Source of the DNA: JBPOHE01 sp052035915
GTDB taxonomy: Bacteria > Pseudomonadota > Gammaproteobacteria > Chromatiales > Chromatiaceae
Assembly (NCBI GenBank): GCA_052035915.1
Contig: JBPOHE010000046.1
Coordinates: 1-42,852 of the forward strand
DNA: 42,852 bases
Direction: 5' to 3'
Shown: positions 33,641 through 41,196 of the stretch, in pieces
Layout of the letters: every line of letters begins with the position of its first letter
Position numbering within the stretch: position 1 is the first letter of the stretch
Position numbers and translations under genes: made by a program
The notes under the pieces: model-generated
Database searches by the model: none
Told to the model about the DNA's origin: nothing
The model's input: only the letters and a program-made list of their open reading frames with translations

Positions 33641-33710
33641 GTAGGTCGGGCACCTGTGCCCGACGTCTATTATGGAATGTCGGGCAACACTGTGTTTTTG
33701 TCCGACCTAC
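33641..33710. repeat. REP-type hairpin
   Basis: Outer arms GTAGGTCGG and CCGACCTAC (33641-33649 and 33702-33710) enclose TCGGGCAC/GTGCCCGA (33646-33663) and a further CGGGCA motif. It resembles the smaller GGTCGGCAT hairpin at 13691 and is probably a dispersed host repeat. Confidence 0.7.
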
Positions 33711-33730
33711 TCAACTTCCACGACTATCCG

Positions 33731-33855
33731 GCCCCGGGCATCGACTGAAAATCGCCAATTATCGTTCTTATTTAGAGAACAATTCATTAATAAATAAAAG
33801 CATTGTTCTCTGTTAGAGAACGAAAAGCCGGGTTCAGACGCCCAGGCCCGGGAGC
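33731..33855. repeat. Double-palindrome intergenic repeat, copy 5 of 5
   Basis: Arms at 33764-33783 and 33802-33821 with an 18-base AT-rich spacer. Left flank GCATCGACTGAAAATCGCCAATT and right flank ACGCCCAGGCCCGGGAGC closely match copy 1. It lies between the cassette array and recA. Confidence 0.85.
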
Positions 33856-33898
33856 CGGTAGCCCGGATGGAGCCAAGCGACATCCGGGGAGAAAGGAA

Positions 33899-33977
33899 CC
33901 TCACCACCTGTCAGTCTTGGTGAGAGAAGGTTCCTGGACCTCACCACCTTCAGTTTTGGCGAGAAAGGGTTCCCAAG
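33899..33977. repeat. Imperfect tandem duplication of about 39 bp
   Basis: Two adjacent units beginning CCTCACCACCT (33899 and 33939) and continuing CAGT-TTGG-GAGA-GGTTCC, with several substitutions and one small indel. The CTCACCA/TGGTGAG portions also form a stem. No function is evident; it lies in the recA leader region. Confidence 0.7.
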
Positions 33978-34105
33978 CCTCTTCCCCGCTGGAAAAGGAT
34001 GGAGAATGGGGATTTTCTGGCCTGAAGTCCCGCCGCCGCCCTCTTATCAAGGGTGGAAACGAACTGATAGGTGGCAAGGGTCACGGGTTACGCCGATCCG
34101 GGGGC

Positions 34106-34116
34106 TGTGTGATAAT
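34106..34116 (+). promoter_or_regulatory. Possible recA promoter -10
   Basis: TGT-GATAAT (34108-34116) resembles an extended -10 element and lies about 58 bases before the recA start. No convincing -35 box was found, and no CTGT-N8-ACAG LexA site could be identified nearby, although recA is LexA-controlled in most gammaproteobacteria. Confidence 0.3.
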
Positions 34117-34174
34117 TCCACCCCGGCACACCACGGGCCCCGGCAAGCCCGGTTTTCCACGAGGGGATGAGGCG

Positions 34175-35209
34175 ATGGACGACAACCGTAAGAAGGCGCT
34201 GCACGCGGCGCTGACCCAGATCGAAAAACAGTTCGGCAAGGGCACCATCATGCGTATGGGAGATGCCCCCACGGTACGCAATCTGGATGTGATCTCCACC
34301 GGCTCGCTCGGGCTGGATATGGCCCTGGGGGTGGGCGGTTTGCCCCGCGGACGTGTCGTCGAGATCTTCGGACCCGAGTCCTCGGGCAAGACCACGCTGA
34401 CCCTGCATGTGGTGGCCGAGGCGCAGAAGCTGGGCGGCACCGCCGCCTTCGTCGATGCCGAGCACGCTCTCGATTCTTCTTATGCCGCCAAGCTGGGTGT
34501 GAGAATCGAGGATCTGCTGGTATCCCAGCCGGACACCGGCGAACAGGCCCTGGAGATCGCCGACATGCTGGTGCGCTCCGGGGCCGTGGACGTGGTGGTG
34601 ATCGACTCGGTGGCGGCCCTGACCCCCAAGGCCGAGATCGAGGGCGAGATGGGGGATGCCCACATGGGGTTGCAGGCGCGGCTGATGTCCCAGGCCCTAC
34701 GCAAACTCACCGCCAACATCAAGCGTACCAACACCCTGGTCATCTTCATCAATCAGATCCGCATGAAGATCGGCGTGGTGTTCGGCAACCCGGAAACCAC
34801 CACCGGTGGCAATGCGCTCAAGTTCTATGCCTCGGTGCGGTTGGATATCAGGCGCACCGGCGGCATCAAAAAGGGCGAAGAGGTGATCGGCAACGAGACC
34901 AAGGTCAAAGTGGTCAAGAACAAGGTGGCCCCTCCCTTCAAGCAGGCGAATTTCGAGATCCTCTATGACGAAGGCATCTCCCATGAGGGCGAGCTGATCG
35001 AACTCGGGGTGGCCAACAACCTCATCGCCAAATCCGGGGCCTGGTACAGTTATAACGGCGAGCGCATCGGTCAGGGACGGGATAATGTGCGCAATTTTCT
35101 CAAGGAGAACCGTGCCGTCGCCCAGGACATCGAGACCAAGCTGCGCTCCATGATGTTCACGGCCCCCCCGGCTCTGGAGGATGAGGCGCCAATGGAGGCG
35201 GATATCTGA
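34175..35209 (+). CDS. recA: Recombinase RecA
   Basis: A 344-residue RecA of normal length, starting MDDNRKKALHAALTQIEKQFG. Walker A is GPESSGKT (66-73), followed by the VDAEHALD and LVSQPDTGEQALEI segments, L1/L2 loop sequences and the IKKGEEVIGNETKVKVVKNK region. RecA binds single-stranded DNA for strand exchange and drives LexA cleavage. The open frame extends upstream to 33803 but only the ATG at 34175, preceded by GATGAGG, fits the family. recX follows at once, then alaS, the usual order in gammaproteobacteria. Confidence 0.98.
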   Translation: MDDNRKKALHAALTQIEKQFGKGTIMRMGDAPTVRNLDVISTGSLGLDMALGVGGLPRGRVVEIFGPESSGKTTLTLHVVAEAQKLGGTAAFVDAEHALDSSYAAKLGVRIEDLLVSQPDTGEQALEIADMLVRSGAVDVVVIDSVAALTPKAEIEGEMGDAHMGLQARLMSQALRKLTANIKRTNTLVIFINQIRMKIGVVFGNPETTTGGNALKFYASVRLDIRRTGGIKKGEEVIGNETKVKVVKNKVAPPFKQANFEILYDEGISHEGELIELGVANNLIAKSGAWYSYNGERIGQGRDNVRNFLKENRAVAQDIETKLRSMMFTAPPALEDEAPMEADI

Positions 35210-35210
35210 T

Positions 35211-35651
35211 ATGCCACGGGATATGGAGACCATGGCCATCCGCTTGCTGGCCATGCGAGAGTACGCCCGCCGCGAGCTGGCCGGGAAACTCCAGCAACGG
35301 GGTTATCTGCGCGACGAGGTGGAGACCCTGCTGGATGGGTTGGAGCGCCAGGGGACGCTCAGCGACGAACGTTTTGCCGAAGGCTTCGTGCGCCGTCGCC
35401 GCGAATGTGGACTCGGACCAAGGCGGATCCGGGCGGAGTTGGAAGAGCATGGGGTGAGCGAAGCCTTGATCGAGGCCCATCTGCCAGTGGAGAACGCCGA
35501 AACCTGGCTGCAAACGCTGCGGCAGGTACATGAAAAAAAGTATGGCCAGGGCATGCCGTCCGGGCCGGCGGAACTGGCCAAACGCACCCGTTTTCTTCAG
35601 TTTCGTGGTTTTACCTGGGACCAGATACAGCAGTTGTTCAGCCAGGATTGA
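35211..35651 (+). CDS. recX: RecA regulator RecX
   Basis: A 146-residue RecX with the typical three-helix repeats: AIRLLAMREYARRELAGKLQQRGY, then LSDERFAEGFVRRRRECGLGPRRIRAEL, and the C-terminal KRTRFLQFRGFTWDQI. RecX caps RecA filaments and limits recombination. ATG at 35211 is one base after the recA stop, with GGAGG about eleven bases upstream, so recA and recX are cotranscribed. Confidence 0.95.
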   Translation: MPRDMETMAIRLLAMREYARRELAGKLQQRGYLRDEVETLLDGLERQGTLSDERFAEGFVRRRRECGLGPRRIRAELEEHGVSEALIEAHLPVENAETWLQTLRQVHEKKYGQGMPSGPAELAKRTRFLQFRGFTWDQIQQLFSQD

Positions 35652-35883
35652 TTGAGGCGATTTCTGTCGAAATATATCCCAGCCTGCTGGTCTGTTTGTC
35701 CGCCTTCGGCGTGGCGCCAGCCGTTACATAGCCTGGCTATGCGCCGGCCGGCGCACCTTGAAGGCGAACAGCCATCCGGCACATTCTGGTATATCTTTCT
35801 CCGGCAATCGCCTTGGCTCCCCGCAGTTGGGAGCGGCGCTCCATGCAATACCTCGGGCAAGAATGATAATGAGTGGTAGGCCT

Positions 35884-38490
35884 ATGACCAGCAGCGCAGA
35901 ATTGAGACGGGGCTTTCTCGACTTCTTTCGCTCCAAGGGACACGAGATCGTGGCGAGCAGTTCGCTGGTTCCCCATGACGACCCCAGTCTCTTGTTCACC
36001 AATGCCGGGATGGTCCAGTTCAAGGACACCTTCCTTGGCCGCGAGGCGCGCCCCTATCCGCGGGCCGCCTCCTCCCAGCGTTGCGTGCGCGCCGGCGGCA
36101 AACACAATGATCTGGAAAACGTCGGCTATACCGCCCGCCATCATACCTTCTTCGAGATGCTGGGCAATTTCAGCTTCGGCGACTATTTCAAACGCGAGGC
36201 CATTCACTTTGCCTGGGAGTTCCTCACCGCCACACTGGGGTTGCCGGCGGAACGCCTCTGGGTGACGGTGTTCGAGGAGGATGAAGAAGCGGCGGATATC
36301 TGGCTGCGCGAGATCGGGGTAGATCCCGAAAGATTCGGTCGCATCGGCGCCAAGGACAACTTCTGGTCCATGGGGGATACGGGTCCCTGTGGACCCTGCT
36401 CCGAGATCTTCTGGGATCATGGCCCGGAGGTTCCAGGCGGTCCGCCGGGCTCGCCCGAGGCGGAAGGGGATCGCTATATCGAGATTTGGAACCTGGTGTT
36501 CATGCAGTTCAATCGTGCCGCCGACGGTACCCTGACCCGCCTGCCCAAGCCGGCGGTGGACACCGGCATGGGATTGGAGCGCCTGGCGGCGGTCATGCAG
36601 GGGGTGCACAGCAATTACGAGATCGACCTCTTCCGCTCCCTCATCCGCGCCGCCGCCGAGGTGACCCAATGCCAGGACCTGGATGACAAGTCGCTGCGGG
36701 TGATCGCCGATCATATCCGTTCCTGCGCCTTTCTGATCGCCGACGGGATCTTGCCTTCCAACGAGGGGAGGGGGTATGTGCTGCGGCGGATCATCCGGCG
36801 CGCCATCCGTCACGGTTACATGCTGGGTGCTCGAGACCCCTTTTTCTATCGTCTGGTGACGCCGCTGGCGGCGGAGATGGGCGATGCCTATCCCGAGTTG
36901 GTGCAGGCGGGTACCCAGGTGGAGCGGGTGTTGCGACTGGAGGAGGAACGCTTTGCCGAAACCCTGGAACAGGGTATGAAGATCCTGGAGCAGGCCATCG
37001 CCACCCTGGAAGGAAGCGAAATCCCCGGCGAGACGGTGTTCCGTCTCTACGATACCTATGGCTTTCCCGTCGATCTCACCGCCGACATCGCCCGCGAGCG
37101 CGGACTCAGCCTGGACAGCCTGGGGTTTGATCGGGAGATGGCCCAGCAGCGGGAACGCGCCCGCGCCGCCAGTCAGTTCGGGGTCGACCAGCAGGTGAGC
37201 CTCGAAAGCCTGCCGGCGACCGAGTTCACCGGTTATCAGGGATTGACCGATGAAGCGGAAATCCTGGCTATCTCTCGGGGTGGGGAGGCGGTCACCGAAC
37301 TTCTTCCCGGAGAGCGGGGGTTGATCGTGCTGGACCGCACCCCCTTTTATGCCGAGTCCGGCGGCCAGGTTGGCGATCAAGGAGTGCTGCAACGCGGACA
37401 GAGTCTCTTTAGCGTCGAGGATACGCGCAAGCAGCCAGGCGGCGTCTTCGGTCATGTCGGCGTCCTTTCCGGGGCCTCGCTCAAGCTGGGGGATCGGCTG
37501 CAGGCCCAGGTCAACCCCGCCACCCGCCTGGCTACCGCCCTCAACCATTCGGCCACTCATCTGCTGCATGCGGCCTTGCGTCGGCGGCTCGGCAATCATG
37601 TGCAGCAGAAGGGCTCCCTGGTCGAGCCTGGACGGCTGCGTTTCGATTTCACCCATTTCGAGCCCATCGCCCGGGAGCACTTGCGGGAGATCGAGCAACT
37701 GGTGAATGCCCAAATCCGGTGCAATCACCAGGTGGTGACCCGGGTCATGGACCTGGAGGCGGCGAAAAAGGCCGGGGCCATGGCCTTGTTCGGCGAGAAA
37801 TACGACAGCCGGGTGCGGGTGTTGAGCATGGGCGATTTCTCCCTTGAGCTGTGCGGCGGCACCCATGTCAAGGCGGTGGGGGATATCGGTCTGTTCAAGA
37901 TCACGGCCGAAGGTGGGGTCGCCTCGGGGGTGCGGCGTATCGAGGCCATCACCGGCGATCAGGCCCTGTCCTGGGTGGAGGAGAACGAAGGCCGTCTGCT
38001 GCGCCTGGCCGAGTTGCTCAAGACCAGCCGCGACGAGGTGGACAACAAGCTCGCCCAGTTGGTGGAGCGCCATCGACGGCTGGAAAAAGAGCTGGAACAG
38101 CTCAAGGGCAAACTGGCCTCCGCCGCCGGCAGCGATCTCGCCTCTCAGGCCCTGGACCTCCGAGGTATCAAGGTGTTGGCGGTCAAGATCGACGGCGCCG
38201 ACAACAAGGCGCTCCGGGAAACCCTGGATCAGTTGAAAAACAAGCTTGGCTCGGCGGTCATTCTCCTGGCCTCGGTAGCCGGTGAGCGGGTCAATCTGGT
38301 GGCGGGGGTCACCAAGGACCTCACGGATCGGGTCAAGGCCGGGGAGGTGGTGAATCTGGTGGCCCAGGAGGTGGGCGGTAAAGGCGGTGGGCGAGCGGAT
38401 ATGGCCCAGGCGGGGGGAACCAACCCCGCTGGCTTGGCCCGTGGGCTGTCGCTGGTGGCGCCATGGGTGCGCCAAGCCTTGGGGCTTTGA
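35884..38490 (+). CDS. alaS: Alanyl-tRNA synthetase
   Basis: An 868-residue AlaRS, normal for the family. The class II core carries RCVRAGGKHNDLENVG and HHTFFEMLGNFSFGDYFK at the start, the editing domain the zinc-binding H-x3-H (HSATHLLH) and CGGTHV motifs, and the C-terminal region the coiled-coil and the DHHA1-like GGKGGGRADMAQAGG glycine-rich end. It charges tRNA-Ala and clears mischarged Ser/Gly. ATG at 35884 has GGTAGG upstream; an in-frame extension to 35758 is not homologous. The 230 bases between recX and alaS contain no gene. Confidence 0.98.
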   Translation: MTSSAELRRGFLDFFRSKGHEIVASSSLVPHDDPSLLFTNAGMVQFKDTFLGREARPYPRAASSQRCVRAGGKHNDLENVGYTARHHTFFEMLGNFSFGDYFKREAIHFAWEFLTATLGLPAERLWVTVFEEDEEAADIWLREIGVDPERFGRIGAKDNFWSMGDTGPCGPCSEIFWDHGPEVPGGPPGSPEAEGDRYIEIWNLVFMQFNRAADGTLTRLPKPAVDTGMGLERLAAVMQGVHSNYEIDLFRSLIRAAAEVTQCQDLDDKSLRVIADHIRSCAFLIADGILPSNEGRGYVLRRIIRRAIRHGYMLGARDPFFYRLVTPLAAEMGDAYPELVQAGTQVERVLRLEEERFAETLEQGMKILEQAIATLEGSEIPGETVFRLYDTYGFPVDLTADIARERGLSLDSLGFDREMAQQRERARAASQFGVDQQVSLESLPATEFTGYQGLTDEAEILAISRGGEAVTELLPGERGLIVLDRTPFYAESGGQVGDQGVLQRGQSLFSVEDTRKQPGGVFGHVGVLSGASLKLGDRLQAQVNPATRLATALNHSATHLLHAALRRRLGNHVQQKGSLVEPGRLRFDFTHFEPIAREHLREIEQLVNAQIRCNHQVVTRVMDLEAAKKAGAMALFGEKYDSRVRVLSMGDFSLELCGGTHVKAVGDIGLFKITAEGGVASGVRRIEAITGDQALSWVEENEGRLLRLAELLKTSRDEVDNKLAQLVERHRRLEKELEQLKGKLASAAGSDLASQALDLRGIKVLAVKIDGADNKALRETLDQLKNKLGSAVILLASVAGERVNLVAGVTKDLTDRVKAGEVVNLVAQEVGGKGGGRADMAQAGGTNPAGLARGLSLVAPWVRQALGL

Positions 38491-38667
38491 GGTTCCTTCG
38501 ATGCGGCGTTTCGTGTTTTATGGCCGCCTTTGTCGCCGCGACCTTCTGGGCGGCGGCACCGAATCCAAACTGCATAAGCTGATCTGAAACATGACACTCA
38601 GCGTTCAAAAATAACGCGGTATCCATAATAGAGAAGGCCCTCACCGACAAGAGCCGTAGGCAGAACA

Positions 38668-39823
38668 ATGGACAACCGAGTCATCAAGCTTGTCGCCGCA
38701 GGAGATGGGAATGCCATGGCAGGCCTGATCGCAGGGGCCTTCGAGCAAACGCCTGCATTGACGCTGGACCGGGATCTCACGCACCTCCCGGATGAGCACT
38801 CGACTTCGGTGCTGGTCTTCCTGTGCACCGAGGAAGCGCTCGGCGATCCGCAGATCTGTGCCTTTGCCCGGCTGGCTGAACCCAGCGGCTTTCCGATCCT
38901 GCCCGTTGTCCCGGAGCGTGCGGCCTTCGACTTCCGTAAACTGACGGGGGACATGGCCTACCTCGGGCGTCTTAACGCCGTCGCCTGGGATGACGGCGAC
39001 CCGCTTGGCGAGCTGGTATACACGGCGATCCGGCGGCATCTCGGACTGGAGCCGTTCCGGCGCGATTGCCGGCTCTTCATCTCCTACCGGCGTAGCGATG
39101 GCAGCGCTGCGGCCCAGGCGATCTACCGGCACTTCCGAAACCTCGGCTACGACGCTTTCCTCGACACCGAAGACGAGGCCATCGAGCCCGGCGAAGCGGT
39201 TCAACCGCGCATTGCGCAGGCGATCCCAGCACGCGATTTCCTGCTCCTGATCGACTCCCCGGACGCCGCGGATTCCCCCTGGGTGCGAGAAGAGGTGACC
39301 ATCGCCCTGGAGAACCGGGTTGCCATCTTCGGCGTGCGGGTGAGCGGCAGCGAGGGCTTCCCACAGGTCCGGGGGTTGCCGAGTCTCGAGTGGCGCGACG
39401 AGGTCGATGCCTGCCTCCGCGATTTGGAGCGCTATGTCGCCTCCAAGCTCGCCGCGCGCCGATCATTCGACCGCCGGTTGCAACAGTCGCTCGCCAAGTT
39501 CAAGCTCTTGGCGCCGGTGCAGATCGCGGAGCAGGGAAGGCGCCGTTTGCTGCTGAAAAATCGGTGCGGCCACGGGCACCATCCGCTGCCTGCTAGACTT
39601 TGAAGACGCGAGCTATGACCTGACGCGGCTTTATCGCCTCTCGCGCGGCTGCGCGGCCCTTTCCGGGCAGATCGATCACGGCCTGCTCGTCCATCGCGGA
39701 CGACGGCTTTCCGACGAGGAGTGTCAGGCCGTGGACTGGGCGAAGGGGAGCGAGCCGCTGCAAGTCCTGGCGTTGGACCAAGTCGTGAGCCACCTGTCGA
39801 ATCTGATCCAGCCAGCGACCTGA
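38668..39823 (+). CDS. TIR-domain protein with 3' frameshift
   Basis: Residues about 134-225 form a TIR domain: CRLFISYRRSDGSAAAQAIYRHF, YDAFLDTED and SPWVREEV, in which E209 sits where NAD-cleaving TIRs have their catalytic glutamate (W-x3-E). Residues 1-125 look like a second, degenerate TIR/SLOG-like Rossmann unit. The raw frame ends at 39603 after 311 residues. Dropping one A from the A5 run at 39556-39560 opens the adjacent frame, LLKIGAATGTIRCLLDFEDA and on to a TGA at 39821-39823, giving 384 residues and a TGATG overlap with the next gene. So a one-base error, mutation or frameshifting event is likely. ATG at 38668 has GTAGG upstream. Confidence 0.82.
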
Positions 39824-40506
39824 TGATGCAAACCATGTCGAACCCATCATCCGACCTCGCAAGAGTCCCAGTGCTGCTCTCCGCGAGCCTCCCCGACGAG
39901 ATTGCCAACACCCCCGGCGCCCAGCGTGTCTACGACTACGTCACCGCGCTTGTGCGCTCCCTGCTCGGCGCCGGGATACCACTCGTCTTCGGCGGCCACC
40001 CGACCATCACACCGCTGGTGCATCGGGCCGCCAAGGCACTCGGCGGGCGCAAGCCGCCGATCAGCTTGTACCAACTCGAACGATTCCGCGGACATGAGCC
40101 CCCGGAGAGCGCTGACACCGCCGTCTTCGACGATGTCCACTGGCTCGGTGACCCCGGCTTCGACATTGACACAGACTTGGTACACATACGCGGTCCCATG
40201 ACCACTCAGGCCAGCGCCGCCGTCTTCATCGGCGGCAAGACCAGGGACTTCTCGGGCAGGAAGCCCGGCATCCGCGACGAATACGAGCGCTTCCGCGCCT
40301 GTCATCCCGACGGTCCCGTCTACCTCGTCGGACGTCTGGGCGGGGAGACCGCCCGGCTGATCGCCGAGACCGCAGGGGGTATCGACCTGGAACACAACAG
40401 CCTGAGCGCGGAGGCCCGGCGTGAGGTCCACGAATCGGACGATGAGAGCCTCGTAGCGGCTCTGATCGTGCGCGATATACGGCGCTGGACGGGGGGAATG
40501 TCTTGA
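39823..40506 (+). CDS. SLOG/LSDAT-type nucleotide-binding protein
   Basis: A 227-residue protein with a SLOG superfamily Rossmann fold of the prokaryotic TRPM-like (LSDAT) type: VLLSASLPDEI at the start, the sugar/nucleotide-binding LVFGGHPTITPLV loop, then IRGPMTTQASAAVFIGGKTRDF and GPVYLVGRLGGETARLI. SLOG domains bind or process NAD-derived and other nucleotide signals in immune systems, for example in Thoeris ThsA. Its ATG overlaps the reconstructed stop of the TIR gene. The pairing suggests the TIR makes a nucleotide signal that the SLOG protein senses; this is inference. Confidence 0.82.
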   Translation: MMQTMSNPSSDLARVPVLLSASLPDEIANTPGAQRVYDYVTALVRSLLGAGIPLVFGGHPTITPLVHRAAKALGGRKPPISLYQLERFRGHEPPESADTAVFDDVHWLGDPGFDIDTDLVHIRGPMTTQASAAVFIGGKTRDFSGRKPGIRDEYERFRACHPDGPVYLVGRLGGETARLIAETAGGIDLEHNSLSAEARREVHESDDESLVAALIVRDIRRWTGGMS

Positions 40507-40671
40507 TCGTCGTTCTGGCCGGCCGCGATCTGTAGGGTCCGCTGTGCGGACCAACGGCCTCGCAGTTGGCGAGGTGGCCGGAATTACGATCAAGGCCAGG
40601 GCGACCAAGCGCAACGGCCTGGGCTCCCTAACGATCGCAGGGCCGAATCAGTAGGTGTGAGTGAGGAAACC

Positions 40672-41076
40672 ATGACCGATTCGATCAACGAGAAGCACCT
40701 CGACCTGCTCCAAGGGGTCATCAACCGGATGGCGAGCAATTCCTTCCTGCTCAAGGGCTGGAGTGTCACCCTGGTCGCGGCGCTCCTGGCCCTGGCCGCC
40801 GAGGAGGCCAAGCCACTGCTGATCGGCGTGGCGCTAGTACCCATCTTGGCCTTTTGGGGGCTCGATGGCTATTTCCTCGCTCAGGAACGCCTGTTTCGGA
40901 AGCTCTACGAAGGGGGCATCGTCGGCGACGGCAGGGTTGCCCCCTATTCGATGCGGACCGAGCCTTTGACCAGGGCCTTCTGGTGGAGCACCACCTGGAG
41001 CGTCACCTTACGATACTTGCACGGCTCCGTGCTGCTCGTCGTCGTCCTGTTTCTTGGCCTCAGCCTTCTTCCGTAA
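40672..41076 (+). CDS. Small three-helix membrane protein of SLOG/TIR loci
   Basis: A 134-residue membrane protein. The N-terminal HLDLLQGVINRMASNSFLLKGWSV segment with the following helix (about 26-44), a second helix (48-67) ending in FWGLDGYFLAQERLFR, and a third near the C-terminus (about 115-133) recur in small membrane proteins beside TIR and SLOG genes. Such proteins are proposed effectors that disrupt or depolarise the membrane. ATG at 40672 is preferred because GAGG lies six bases upstream; a GTG at 40657 is the alternative. It follows the SLOG gene by 165 bases, in which a short direct/inverted repeat but no gene is seen. Confidence 0.72.
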   Translation: MTDSINEKHLDLLQGVINRMASNSFLLKGWSVTLVAALLALAAEEAKPLLIGVALVPILAFWGLDGYFLAQERLFRKLYEGGIVGDGRVAPYSMRTEPLTRAFWWSTTWSVTLRYLHGSVLLVVVLFLGLSLLP

Positions 41077-41196
41077 TAGTTCGAGCATGCGACGCTTCAC
41101 CCGCTTGCTCGCGGTGCGCAACGAGGTGTAGGCGTTTTCCCTACGACCAATCGCACTCATTTCGTCTGCACACAGGGAAGATAAACGAATGCTGGT

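Larger units (their letters stand above)
33585..34174. other. Repeat-rich intergenic region upstream of recA
   Basis: About 590 bases without a recognisable gene. In order it holds a long hairpin (33641-33710), double-palindrome copy 5 (33731-33855), a tandem repeat (33899-33977) and the probable recA promoter region. The open frame running from 33803 into recA is not coding before 34175. Confidence 0.6.

Noticed and set aside
33899..33977. Tandem repeat before recA considered as a CRISPR or a regulator array.
   Set aside because: Only two imperfect units, no spacers and no known binding site.
34081..34174. Search for a LexA box upstream of recA.
   Set aside because: No CTGT-N8-ACAG or close variant found, so none is reported.
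35737..38475. A 912-codon open frame on the minus strand opposite alaS, and similar long antisense frames opposite the SWIM gene (567-1604), sat (11339-12562) and the GGDEF/EAL gene (16275-17687).
   Set aside because: They mirror GC-rich coding genes, have low-complexity composition and no domain pattern; these are shadows of the real genes.
38491..38667. A 28-codon frame (38502-38587) directly after alaS.
   Set aside because: No ribosome binding site or family resemblance; too short to support.
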